Assembly: GCA_964409635.1 (NCBI GenBank) | Contig: CAYPEL010000010.1 | Location: 1 to 32,512 of the forward strand | Reading direction: 5' to 3' | From: CAYPEL01 sp964409635 | GTDB taxonomy: Bacteria > Pseudomonadota > Gammaproteobacteria > DSM-19610 | DNA: 32,512 nucleotides | Shown: in pieces, positions 24,778 to 32,127 of the stretch | Layout of the letters: the number at the start of each line of letters is the position of its first letter | How positions within the stretch are numbered: the stretch's first letter is position 1 | Notes under the pieces: model-generated | Databases searched by the model: none | The model's input: only the letters and a program-made list of their open reading frames with translations | Told to the model about the DNA's origin: nothing | Made by a program: the position numbers and the translations under genes

Positions 24778-25186
24778 TATTCTCTTCAAGATGAGTTTCT
24801 GCTCGCACGCCAACCGGTTGAAATTGTTGCGTAGCGTAATTCGTGATGCCGCGGATATTGCAGGGCTTAACAATGAACAGGCAGGCGAAGTTGTACTGGC
24901 TGTCAATGAAGCTTGCATGAATATTATCCAGCATGGATATCAGATGAAACCCGATGGCTGGATTGATATAGAAGTGGCATCCGATGACAAAGCTGTTTCA
25001 TTCAGGCTCAGAGATTATGCACCGGCAGTCGATAGTGCCAGCTGTTGCTCAAGAGCGCTGGAGGATGTTCGCCCCGGCGGTATTGGGGTTCACCTGATCC
25101 AATCGCTGATGGATGAATATGAGTTCCTTGCTACCCCCGATGGGGGTGGGAATCTGTTTCAAATGAAGAAATATTTCAGACAATAG
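24749..25186 (+). CDS. RsbW/SpoIIAB-like serine kinase (HATPase)
   Basis: A 145-residue GHKL-type ATPase of the anti-sigma-factor kinase class. The N-box ends VNEACMNIIQHGY (Glu54, Asn58, His62), and a G2-type loop PGGIGVHLIQSLMDEYEF follows. The first glycine box reads RDYAPAVD, with Ala where family members usually have Gly, which may lower ATP affinity. Such kinases phosphorylate a STAS protein on serine and bind a sigma factor or other partner. The gene overlaps the phosphatase gene by 29 bases from ATG 24749; the ATG at 24764 would shorten the overlap. The STAS gene starts 8 nt downstream. No sigma factor gene is adjacent. Confidence 0.88.
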   Translation: MDLSNMECSDILFKMSFCSHANRLKLLRSVIRDAADIAGLNNEQAGEVVLAVNEACMNIIQHGYQMKPDGWIDIEVASDDKAVSFRLRDYAPAVDSASCCSRALEDVRPGGIGVHLIQSLMDEYEFLATPDGGGNLFQMKKYFRQ

Positions 25187-25194
25187 GCCATAGG

Positions 25195-25527
25195 ATGCAA
25201 TTTCCAGTACAGGAAAAACAAGGGTATTCAATTATCGCACTGAGTGGTGATATTGATATGAATAATTCTCCGCAAGCCCGAAAGGCAATCTTGTCCTGCC
25301 TGAAGAAAATGAAAAATGTGTTAGTTGATCTGTCGGCCGTTGAATATATCGATAGCTCGGGTGTCGCCAGCTTAGTCGAAGGCTTTCAATATGCCCGTAC
25401 TAACAATCTGGAATTTGGTTTGTTGGGTGTCAGTGATTCAGCGATGAGTGTACTGAAGCTGGCGCGTCTGGATCAGGTTTTCCAGGTTCACCCGTCACTG
25501 GAGGCACGCCTCGAAAATGGCAGTTAA
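25195..25527 (+). CDS. STAS domain protein (anti-sigma antagonist or MlaB-like)
   Basis: A 110-residue single STAS domain: ALSGDIDMNNS near the start, VLVDLSAVEYIDSSGVASLV with the expected phosphorylatable Ser54 directly after Asp53, then GLLGVSDSAMSVLKLARLDQ. This matches SpoIIAA/RsbV-type antagonists, which bind the kinase unphosphorylated. The same fold and gene position also fit MlaB, the STAS partner of the MlaF ATPase; in E. coli MlaB a threonine takes the Ser54 place. The end overlaps the MlaE permease gene by 11 bases. It may serve the partner switch, the transporter, or both; the context cannot separate these. Confidence 0.9.
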   Translation: MQFPVQEKQGYSIIALSGDIDMNNSPQARKAILSCLKKMKNVLVDLSAVEYIDSSGVASLVEGFQYARTNNLEFGLLGVSDSAMSVLKLARLDQVFQVHPSLEARLENGS

Positions 25528-26332
25528 CCCACAGACCGGTATTTTGCGCGGCACAACCGAGCACGTTGGTCGGGCATTTATCCGGGTGGTGGAAGATTTT
25601 GGTTATGCCGCTGCATTATTGGCTGAGAGCTTCTTCTGGATACTCTTCGGTTATTGGTTTAAGCAACGTCTACGCTTCACAGCTGTCATCAGCGAGATGA
25701 TGTCTATCGGTGTGCTGGCAGTGCCTGTGGTTGCACTTCTAGCATTTGCAAACGGTGCCATGATGGCGATTCAAGGTATCTACACCCTGGAAGATTTTGG
25801 TGCTCAATCACAGATAATACCTGGCTTAGCGATGTCTGTTATGCGTGAATTTGGTGTGCTGATCGCCGGTATTGTGGTGGCGGGCCGTTCAGGTGCTGCT
25901 ATCGCTGCCCGTATTGGGACGATGACCATGGCACAAGAAATCGATGCTCTGCGTGTCATGGGCATTGCCCCCGTACGCTACCTTGTGGCGCCAATATTGC
26001 TGGCCATGATAGTCATGATGCCCATGTTAACGATTATTGCCGATGTGATGGCGATATTGGGTGGTGGCGTAATCGTAACAATGGAATTACATATTGCCTT
26101 GCCGATTTACTTTGAACGCGTACTGCTGGCGATAACGCCTTTTGATGTTGCCCAAGGATTAATGAAAAGTATCGTTTTCGGAATTTTAATTGCGCTCGTT
26201 GCTACCAGTAACGGCTTTACAGCGAGTGGCGGAGCAGAAGGACTTGGACGGGCAACGACACGTTCCGTTGTTTTGTGTATCGCCTCGCTTGTCATCGCCG
26301 ACATGATATTCACATTTTTCCTGACGCTATGA
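25517..26332 (+). CDS. MlaE family ABC transporter permease
   Basis: A 271-residue inner-membrane permease of the MlaE/DUF140 family, which moves phospholipids or other lipids with MCE proteins. Five to six membrane segments are visible. The conserved loop GRSGAAIAARIGTM-x6-IDALRVMGI (about residues 122-150) is the family hallmark. GGAGG at 25500-25504 lies 12 nt before the ATG inside the STAS gene. The stop overlaps the ATPase start (ATGA), so translation is coupled. Paralogues exist in other MCE systems (for example Pseudomonas clusters without mlaB/mlaC), so I leave the gene symbol open. Confidence 0.93.
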   Translation: MAVNPQTGILRGTTEHVGRAFIRVVEDFGYAAALLAESFFWILFGYWFKQRLRFTAVISEMMSIGVLAVPVVALLAFANGAMMAIQGIYTLEDFGAQSQIIPGLAMSVMREFGVLIAGIVVAGRSGAAIAARIGTMTMAQEIDALRVMGIAPVRYLVAPILLAMIVMMPMLTIIADVMAILGGGVIVTMELHIALPIYFERVLLAITPFDVAQGLMKSIVFGILIALVATSNGFTASGGAEGLGRATTRSVVLCIASLVIADMIFTFFLTL

Positions 26333-27150
26333 ACAGTTCAGTCAAACCAGCAGAGAAAACAGACGCAATCATCCAGGTTCAGGAGCTGGATGCCTGGTAT
26401 GGCGAACATAAAGTGCTCGAAGGCATTAATCTGGACATTCGCGCAGGCGAGATCATGGTCATCATGGGTGGCAGTGGCTCGGGTAAGTCGACGCTATTGC
26501 GCTATTTGCTGGGTCTGCATAAGCCAGGTAACGGCAAAATCAGTGTGTTTGGAAAAGATATCCGGGCGATGAATAGCAAGGAGAATATGCAATTCAGAAG
26601 GCAGATTGGTGTGTCTTTCCAGGGGGGCGCATTATTCAACTCCATGACAGTCGGGGAGAACGTGTGTCTGCCGTTACGCGAACATACCAAGCTGGATGAC
26701 AATACCATGCGCATTATGAGCCGTATGAAGCTAGAGGTCGTGAATTTATCCGGCTATGAAGATCTGATGCCCGCGCAGTTGTCTGGTGGTATGGTCAAGC
26801 GGGCTGCGCTGGCGCGCGCCTTGGTAATGGATCCGAAGGTTCTGTTTTTTGACGAGCCTTCAGCGGGCCTTGACCCGGTAGTTGCCGCCGATCTGGATAA
26901 TTTGATCCTCAGTTTAAGGGCGGCGATGCGGGTCACCATCGTCGTTGTAACGCACGAGCTCGAAAGCGCGTTCAAAATTGCTGACCGTATTACCGTGCTG
27001 GATCGAGGTCATATTCTGATGACCGGGACAGTGGACGAAGTGAGAAATTCTGACAATATCCGTATACAAAACTTGTTAACCCGTACGGCCGAAAACCAGG
27101 CAGTCGATGTTGACGAATATATGCAGCGCTTAACAGAAGGTGTGGGTTAA
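26329..27150 (+). CDS. MlaF-type ABC transporter ATPase
   Basis: A 273-residue ATP-binding protein that powers the MlaE permease. Walker A GGSGSGKST has Lys53, the signature is LSGGMVKRAALARAL, Walker B is VLFFDEPSAGLDPV, and the switch histidine is in THELESAF. I start it at ATG 26329 (MNSSVKPAEK), which overlaps the permease stop by 4 bases; the frame is open further upstream, but that part lies within the permease gene. A C-terminal tail of about 30 residues follows the usual ABC end, as in MlaF, where the tail contacts MlaB. It overlaps the MCE gene by one base (TAATG). Confidence 0.94.
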   Translation: MNSSVKPAEKTDAIIQVQELDAWYGEHKVLEGINLDIRAGEIMVIMGGSGSGKSTLLRYLLGLHKPGNGKISVFGKDIRAMNSKENMQFRRQIGVSFQGGALFNSMTVGENVCLPLREHTKLDDNTMRIMSRMKLEVVNLSGYEDLMPAQLSGGMVKRAALARALVMDPKVLFFDEPSAGLDPVVAADLDNLILSLRAAMRVTIVVVTHELESAFKIADRITVLDRGHILMTGTVDEVRNSDNIRIQNLLTRTAENQAVDVDEYMQRLTEGVG

Positions 27151-28094
27151 TGAAACGTGAATCCGTCAATTACTTTACCGTCGGGCTCTTTGTCCTGCTG
27201 GGTCTGGGGGCATTACTCGCCACATTTTACCGCTTGAGTGGGGCAAGCGGGCAAACGGATCAGTATTACACGCAGTACCGGAATATAGCCGGTGTCACGG
27301 CCGGCACCCAGGTGACTTATGAAGGTTACGTGATCGGCCATATTGGCGATATTGAACCCCGACAAGACGCATCCGGAACAAGCTACCGCCTTGCGCTGCA
27401 TCTAAAAAAAGGTTGGAATATTCCGGACGACAGTAGCGCTAGCGTTTACGCCAACGGGCTATTGGCTGATTTCGTCATCGATATCAAGGAAGGTCAATCT
27501 AAAAACTATCTGCAGCCGGGCGATGCAATTAATGGCAAGCCGACAGTCGACTTATTTGCCGCGCTGGGTGCCGTCGCAGGCGAGTTTGGTGATTTAACGC
27601 AGAGTTCGATTAAACCACTGATGGCGACGCTGCACAATACCATTGAAGGTATTAGCGCCGATATCGAATCACAGTTGCCCGGCATACTCACACGAATTAG
27701 CAGTATGACTGAAAAGCTGGACAAGAGCGCAACCCATGTTGCCGCAATTGTCGATGAAAAAACAGCAAGCCAGGCGCGAAATATTCTTGATAATACGGAA
27801 CAGGCGGCAGAGGCATTTGCCTTTCTTTCGAAAAACCTGTTATCTGTACAGAGTGATGTGACGCATTTGATCACTGAACTCGATGGCCTGGTTACGGAGA
27901 TCCGGCCTGATATACAAAAATCCTTACTCGACCTTCGCGATACACTCGAGCAGGTTTCAAATTCAAGCGGCGATATTCTGATGAACCTGGACAACGCCAG
28001 CCGTAATGTGAGCGAATTCACGCGTCAGATCAGGCAAAACCCAACCACCTTGATCAATAGCAGGGCGCCAACCGATAAGGCTATCTATGATTAG
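27150..28094 (+). CDS. MlaD/MCE family lipid-binding protein, long form
   Basis: A 314-residue protein with one N-terminal membrane anchor (FTVGLFVLLGLGALLATFY, about residues 9-27) and an MCE domain (about 35-115: YRNIAGVTAGTQVTYEGYVIG-x-IG-x-I). A long helical C-terminus (about 150-300) follows. MCE rings form a hydrophobic channel for lipids in the periplasm. It is much longer than E. coli MlaD (183 residues); the helical tail could build a longer tube or needle, as in other long MCE proteins. It overlaps the lipoprotein gene by 8 bases. The hydrophobic stretch is an anchor rather than a cleaved signal. Confidence 0.92.
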   Translation: MKRESVNYFTVGLFVLLGLGALLATFYRLSGASGQTDQYYTQYRNIAGVTAGTQVTYEGYVIGHIGDIEPRQDASGTSYRLALHLKKGWNIPDDSSASVYANGLLADFVIDIKEGQSKNYLQPGDAINGKPTVDLFAALGAVAGEFGDLTQSSIKPLMATLHNTIEGISADIESQLPGILTRISSMTEKLDKSATHVAAIVDEKTASQARNILDNTEQAAEAFAFLSKNLLSVQSDVTHLITELDGLVTEIRPDIQKSLLDLRDTLEQVSNSSGDILMNLDNASRNVSEFTRQIRQNPTTLINSRAPTDKAIYD

Positions 28095-28722
28095 TAAAGC
28101 ATATTCCGACAAAATACTGGGGTTACTGGTTTTGATTCTGAGCGGTTGCGCAACCGTTCCGCCAGTACCAGAAGATCGCTTTTACCGGGTTAATGTTGCT
28201 GCGCCAGAAAGTACCAGTCAGACACCGGTATTGAATGGCGGCTTACTGGTGGACAGGTTGCAAATCGATGCATTACGTAATGGCCGCGCCATCGTTTACC
28301 GCGACGCTATGAAGCCGCTGCAACTGCAGCGCCATCATTATCATTTCTGGTCTGAGTCACCGGCAAAAATGATCCAACATCAATTAGCATCTTACCTTGA
28401 TCAAGTGCGCACGGCTGATTATGTTTTTAATACGGATCATGCCTTACCCCATCGCTACCGCTTGACGGGCCGGGTTGTAGAATTTGACCGTGTGGCGGGC
28501 AAGCAGCAGACAATGAGTACTATAAAATTGCAGTTTGTGCTTACCCGGCGCGGTGTGGCAGGGCCTTTGCTGAGTGAAACTTACCATTCTGAAATAACCG
28601 TGGCAGGCCATGATATGCACGAATACGCCCGCGCAACCCAACAGGCGCTGGGCGAGGTGCTCGATGCGTTAAACCAGGATATTCATGAGTTGGTTAATAA
28701 AAGCCATGCGTCTACACTGTAG
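28087..28722 (+). CDS. ABC-type transport auxiliary lipoprotein (PqiC-like)
   Basis: A 211-residue lipoprotein with lipobox LSGC (Cys21). The segments VPEDRFYRVNV, GGLLVDRLQIDALRNGRAIVYRD, HHYHFWSESPAKMIQHQLASYL and the final helix with VLDALNQDIHEL match the ABC_trans_aux/PqiC family, outer-membrane lipoproteins that work with MCE systems. No Asp follows the cysteine (Ala at +2), which fits outer-membrane sorting. It overlaps the MCE gene by 8 bases and relA begins 3 nt after its stop, so it belongs to the same transcript. No MlaC-type periplasmic carrier is present, which fits a tube-type rather than a shuttle-type MCE system. Confidence 0.85.
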   Translation: MISKAYSDKILGLLVLILSGCATVPPVPEDRFYRVNVAAPESTSQTPVLNGGLLVDRLQIDALRNGRAIVYRDAMKPLQLQRHHYHFWSESPAKMIQHQLASYLDQVRTADYVFNTDHALPHRYRLTGRVVEFDRVAGKQQTMSTIKLQFVLTRRGVAGPLLSETYHSEITVAGHDMHEYARATQQALGEVLDALNQDIHELVNKSHASTL

Positions 28723-28725
28723 GCC

Positions 28726-30939
28726 ATGGTCGCACGTTCAGAAACTACCACAGCCCAGGAGCAGGGGCAGAAACTCGATATAAAAGCCTGGCTGGAAACT
28801 GTCACTGCAGGTCGGGATGAAACGGGTAGCGCACTTATCAAAGCCGCCGTTGATATGGCTGTTGTCGCCCATAAAGATCAAATCCGGGCCTCCGGCGAAC
28901 CCTATTTAACCCATTGCCTCGCCGTTGCTGAAATTGTTCATCACCTCAATCTGGACCATGAGTCGATCGCCGCGGCTGTTCTGCATGATGTAGTAGAAGA
29001 TACTACAGTCACCCTTGAACAAGTTAAACGTAATTTTGGCGAATCTGTTGAACGCTTGGTGAATGGCGTCACGAAGATGGGCCACATTGGTGAGATTCGT
29101 GACCAGACCAGTTACGGTGGAGCGGTTACACAGCATGCAGAAAATATCCGCAAGTTATTACTGGCGATGGCAGAAGATGTGCGCGTGGTGCTCATTAAAC
29201 TCGCCGACCGTCTGCACAATATGCGTACGCTGCGTTACTTGCATGAAAACCGTCAGCAACGCATTGCGCGCGAGACATTGGACATCTACGCGCCACTGGC
29301 GAACCGGTTGGGTATCTGGCAAATAAAATGGGAACTGGAAGACCTGTCGCTGCGTTACCTGAACCCAGGGGATTATCATAAAATAGCCGCCTTACTCGAT
29401 GGCCGTCGTGTCGATCGGGAACGCCATATTGAAATCGTTAAAGCCAGTTTAACGGCTGCGTTTTCGGATACCGGCATCAATGCAGACATCAGTGGCCGCC
29501 CAAAACATATCTACAGTATCTGGAAAAAGATGCAGCGTAAAAATATCGATTTCCACCAGATATTTGATGTTCAAGCTGTCAGGGTGCTGGTGGATAATGT
29601 CCGGGATTGTTATGCCGTGCTGGGTATAGTGCACGGTCTCTGGCGGCACATACCCAACGAGTTTGATGACTATGTTGCCAATCCAAAGTCGAATAATTAC
29701 CGTTCGTTGCACACTGCGGTATTTGGCCCGGAGGGAAAACCGGTCGAGGTGCAGATCCGCACCCGGGAAATGCACGAACATGCCGAGCTGGGTATTGCCG
29801 CTCACTGGCGTTATAAAGAAGGTGCGGCTACCGATGAAAGTTTTGAAAACAAGATAGCCTGGCTCAGGCAATTGCTTGAATGGAAGGACGAAGAGGCTTC
29901 TGCAGATGATTTTGTCGATCGTTTCAAATCTGAATCTGTAGAAGAACGCGTCTATGTATTGACCCCGCAAGGTCAGGTTATCGATATGCAACAAGGTGCT
30001 ACGGCGCTTGATTTTGCCTACCATATCCATACCGACGTTGGTCATCGCTGCCGCGGTGTTAAAGTAAACCGCCGCATGGTTCCGCTCGGTTTTGAACTGA
30101 GCAGTGGTGATCAGGTGGAAGTGCTAACTGGAAAGCAGGTCGCGCCTAGCCGGGATTGGTTGAATCCACATCTGGGTTATCTCAAAACATCACGCGCGCG
30201 GGCAAAAGTGCGGCATTGGTTTAAGCAGCTTGATCGGGATATTAATATTAGTGCCGGTAAGGATGTCCTGGAACGTGAGCTGCATCGATTGGGCATTCAG
30301 GGCGCCAGCCTGGAACCTGTTACAGAAAAGCTGAATTTTAAGGACGTAGACACACTGTTGGCCGCGTTGGGCCGTGGCGATTTGCACGCAGGTCCGGTTA
30401 TCAATGCCCTGTTAAATCTGACTGCTCCTGAGCGGGAGCAGACGTATGACATTCCCACAAACCGCTATAAAAAACCGGATATCGCAGATACCGATGATTT
30501 TAAAGTGCTGGGTGTTGGTAACTTACTCACGCAAACAGCCCGCTGCTGCCGGCCCGTACCCAATGATCATATCGTGGGCTATATTACGCGCGGGCGTGGT
30601 GTAACCATTCATCGTAGTGACTGCCCGAATATTCTGCGCTTGAAAGAAGCGGATCGTGATCGCTTGATTGATGTCGAATGGGGTGGCACCCCTGACAGGG
30701 TATTTCCGGTTGATGTCCAGGTTACCGCCTATGACCGTCAGGGATTACTGCGTGACATTTCCTCCCTGCTGGCAAACGACAGGGTCAATGTCATTGGGGT
30801 AACAACCCAAACGGATAAAAAAGATATGGTTGCGCACATGGTCCTGAATCTGGAAGTCAAGGACATCGGTCAGTTGAGCCGGGTGCTGGGTAGAATAAGT
30901 CAACTGCCGAATATTATGGAAATAAAACGAAAAATTTAA
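28726..30939 (+). CDS. relA: RelA/SpoT family (p)ppGpp synthetase with intact HD residues
   Basis: A 737-residue long RelA/SpoT homologue. Domains in order: HD hydrolase (about 40-200), synthetase (about 240-370), TGS (about 410-470), helical and zinc-finger-like region (TQTARCCRPVPNDHI-x-GYITRGRGVTIHRSDCPN) and ACT at the C-terminus. The synthetase carries EFDD at residues 312-315, the EXDD signature of RelA-type monofunctional enzymes. Unlike E. coli RelA, the hydrolase pocket looks complete: Arg54, His63, His87-Asp88, Glu91-Asp92, Asp161 and Asn165. It may therefore be bifunctional. It is the last gene of the HDOD-PP2C/Mla operon, 3 nt after the lipoprotein stop. The ribosome site is close and weak. 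Confidence 0.92.
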   Translation: MVARSETTTAQEQGQKLDIKAWLETVTAGRDETGSALIKAAVDMAVVAHKDQIRASGEPYLTHCLAVAEIVHHLNLDHESIAAAVLHDVVEDTTVTLEQVKRNFGESVERLVNGVTKMGHIGEIRDQTSYGGAVTQHAENIRKLLLAMAEDVRVVLIKLADRLHNMRTLRYLHENRQQRIARETLDIYAPLANRLGIWQIKWELEDLSLRYLNPGDYHKIAALLDGRRVDRERHIEIVKASLTAAFSDTGINADISGRPKHIYSIWKKMQRKNIDFHQIFDVQAVRVLVDNVRDCYAVLGIVHGLWRHIPNEFDDYVANPKSNNYRSLHTAVFGPEGKPVEVQIRTREMHEHAELGIAAHWRYKEGAATDESFENKIAWLRQLLEWKDEEASADDFVDRFKSESVEERVYVLTPQGQVIDMQQGATALDFAYHIHTDVGHRCRGVKVNRRMVPLGFELSSGDQVEVLTGKQVAPSRDWLNPHLGYLKTSRARAKVRHWFKQLDRDINISAGKDVLERELHRLGIQGASLEPVTEKLNFKDVDTLLAALGRGDLHAGPVINALLNLTAPEREQTYDIPTNRYKKPDIADTDDFKVLGVGNLLTQTARCCRPVPNDHIVGYITRGRGVTIHRSDCPNILRLKEADRDRLIDVEWGGTPDRVFPVDVQVTAYDRQGLLRDISSLLANDRVNVIGVTTQTDKKDMVAHMVLNLEVKDIGQLSRVLGRISQLPNIMEIKRKI

Positions 30940-30943
30940 GAAA

Positions 30944-31020
30944 TGGCGTCCCGGAGAGGAGTCGAACCTCCGACCTAGCGCTTAGGAGGCGCTTGCTCTA
31001 TCCAGCTGAGCTACCGGGAC
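30944..31020 (-). tRNA. tRNA-Arg (anticodon CCU)
   Basis: The minus strand folds into a full cloverleaf of 77 nt. The acceptor stem is GTCCCGG/CCGGGAC, the anticodon stem AGCGC/GCGCT encloses loop CTCCTAA (anticodon CCU, decoding AGG), and the T-loop is TTCGACT. CCA is encoded (30944-30946). It converges on relA only 4 nt from the relA stop. Confidence 0.95.
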
Positions 31021-31301
31021 AGGTGGTATGGCTGAATAGTAGCAAACACTAATTCAACAGGCTATAGCATCGATATTTGTCCTGATATCAGCGGTCTATA
31101 TTTCCCAGAAGCATGGCCGCTATTGACTGATATGCCGCATAGGTATTTAAGAAATAGTCGTTTATTCAAGAACGGTAGGAGCAGCATTTATTGCGCGCAA
31201 GGTTCGAGCGGTAAGCTGCGTTTTTACAAGAAATATGAGTAAATGCAGTGTTAGCGGATTTCCATTATAGTGTAAGTAAGCCTATCGATCACAATTAGCA
31301 G
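31021..31301. other. Intergenic region with a degenerate REP-like sequence
   Basis: This 281-bp gap separates tRNA-Arg from the small hypothetical gene. It contains GTAGGAGCAGC at 31175, continuing into an imperfect stem to about 31200, which resembles a decayed GTAG-type REP. It should also hold the promoters of the tRNA (minus) and the hypothetical gene (plus), but I cannot place them convincingly. Confidence 0.4.
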
Positions 31302-31637
31302 ATGACTATACCTCGCGTAAGTTTGTTTCCTTTTCTCGACGCTGCCGAGCCGTTACGTAAGCGCGCACCTGCGGTTGATGAAAATGGCAAGCCGCTGTCG
31401 GATTTTATGGTGATCTTTCCCGGCTTGCGGAAAAAACCGGATGCCATTATCAATAAAACCATGCAAGACGTACAACTCATATTGACACGCTACAATCATG
31501 CCGTGGTGTTTGCTGAAATGAATATTGCGCTGAATCTTCTCTGGGTTTCAATCAGGCAGGAAACGGGAATTCGTTTCGAAATTATCCGGGAGTTACGTGG
31601 CAGGATACCCTACGCGAAACTTGTTTCTCATCTGTAG
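31302..31637 (+). CDS. Small conserved hypothetical protein
   Basis: A 111-residue soluble protein between two tRNA genes. It has no signal peptide or membrane segment. The N-terminal half contains LFPFLDAAEPLRKRAPAVDE and FPGLRKKPDAIINKTM; the second half is mixed helix and strand (MNIALNLLWVSI, RFEIIRELRGRIPYAKLV). The pattern of charged and hydrophobic residues and normal codon use support coding. I have a weak recollection of similar uncharacterised gammaproteobacterial proteins, but I cannot name a family or function. The stop codon lies inside the left arm of a REP pair. Confidence 0.7.
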   Translation: MTIPRVSLFPFLDAAEPLRKRAPAVDENGKPLSDFMVIFPGLRKKPDAIINKTMQDVQLILTRYNHAVVFAEMNIALNLLWVSIRQETGIRFEIIRELRGRIPYAKLVSHL

Positions 31638-31693
31638 GCGTGGTTTTACCCGCGATCGGTGCAGCGCCCATCGCGGTTAAAACCGCTCCTACA
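31633..31693. repeat. REP doublet (inverted GTAG-type REP pair)
   Basis: Two REP units face each other. TGTAGG at 31633 runs into GTGGTTTTACCCGCGATCGG, and CCATCGCGGTTAAAACCGCTCC runs out to CCTACA ending at 31693. Each unit has the GTAGG head and a GGTTTTA-CCGCGAT hairpin, the common gammaproteobacterial REP type. The pair forms one long stem and may act as a bidirectional terminator or mRNA stabiliser between the hypothetical gene and the minus-strand tRNA-Ala. Such elements are mobilised by RAYT transposases, none of which is in this window. Confidence 0.75.
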
Positions 31694-31753
31694 GTGTTTT
31701 ATAGGGTTCAAAAATAGGCGGCATGAAAGAGGCAGAGTTTCCCTGGGACAATT

Positions 31754-31829
31754 TGGTGGAGCCGGGGAGGATCGAACTCCCGACCTCTGCATTGCGAACG
31801 CAGCGCTCTCCCAGCTGAGCTACGGCCCC
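31754..31829 (-). tRNA. tRNA-Ala (anticodon CGC)
   Basis: The minus strand folds into a 76-nt cloverleaf. The acceptor stem GGGGCCG/CGGCTCC has one G-U pair, the D-stem is GCTC/GAGC, and the anticodon stem CTGCG/TGCAG encloses loop TTCGCAA (anticodon CGC, decoding GCG). The T-arm is GGGAG-TTCGATC-CTCCC. CCA is encoded at 31754-31756. CGC is a less common alanine anticodon than UGC or GGC. Confidence 0.95.
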
Positions 31830-31974
31830 TGTTAACACCTGTGTTGGAAATATTTTCAGGATCTGCCCCTATTCTATCACCCGGAAATGATGCCTGCACT
31901 GCCATGGGAGCGTCGCAAACAAGGTCTGACGGGATCCATAAGCAGGCTTCACAACGGCTAAACAAGGTAAGCAG

Positions 31975-32127
31975 TCAGGTGATTCCGGAGAGCGCCCTTT
32001 CAAGGTCAATAAATTTGTCTGCGACCTGCTGAAGATCAACGGTATAGTCATCTTTATCAAGTTTTGTGCGTATCGAGGTCACACGTTTGAAATCGAATTG
32101 CGGTGTGACGGGTATTTGAGTATGCAT
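31975..32127 (-). CDS. FlgM-like small anti-sigma-28 protein
   Basis: A 50-residue minus-strand gene. I choose the ATG at 32127 (MHTQIPVTPQ) because AGGA lies 9 nt upstream and because the frame's earlier start (32196) sits at the expected transcription start. The segment FKRVTSIRTKLDKDDYTVDL followed by QQVADKFIDLERAL fits the FlgM C-terminal pattern V-x2-[IL]-[KR]-x3-[IL]-x3-Y-x-[IVL]-D-x3-[IV]-A-x3-[IL]-x2-E-x2-L, the part that binds FliA. FlgM proteins are usually about 90-110 residues; this one lacks the N-terminal half involved in secretion. The sigma-28-type promoter upstream supports the call. It could be a dedicated cytoplasmic anti-sigma module. Confidence 0.6.
   Translation of the reverse strand: MHTQIPVTPQFDFKRVTSIRTKLDKDDYTVDLQQVADKFIDLERALSGIT

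Noticed and set aside
26275..26328. Upstream extension of the MlaF frame
   Set aside because: It overlaps the permease gene and adds 18 residues not typical of the family; the ATGA junction at 26329 is the natural start.
29449..30045. 198-residue minus-strand frame inside relA
   Set aside because: It is an antisense shadow of a strongly conserved gene and resembles no family.
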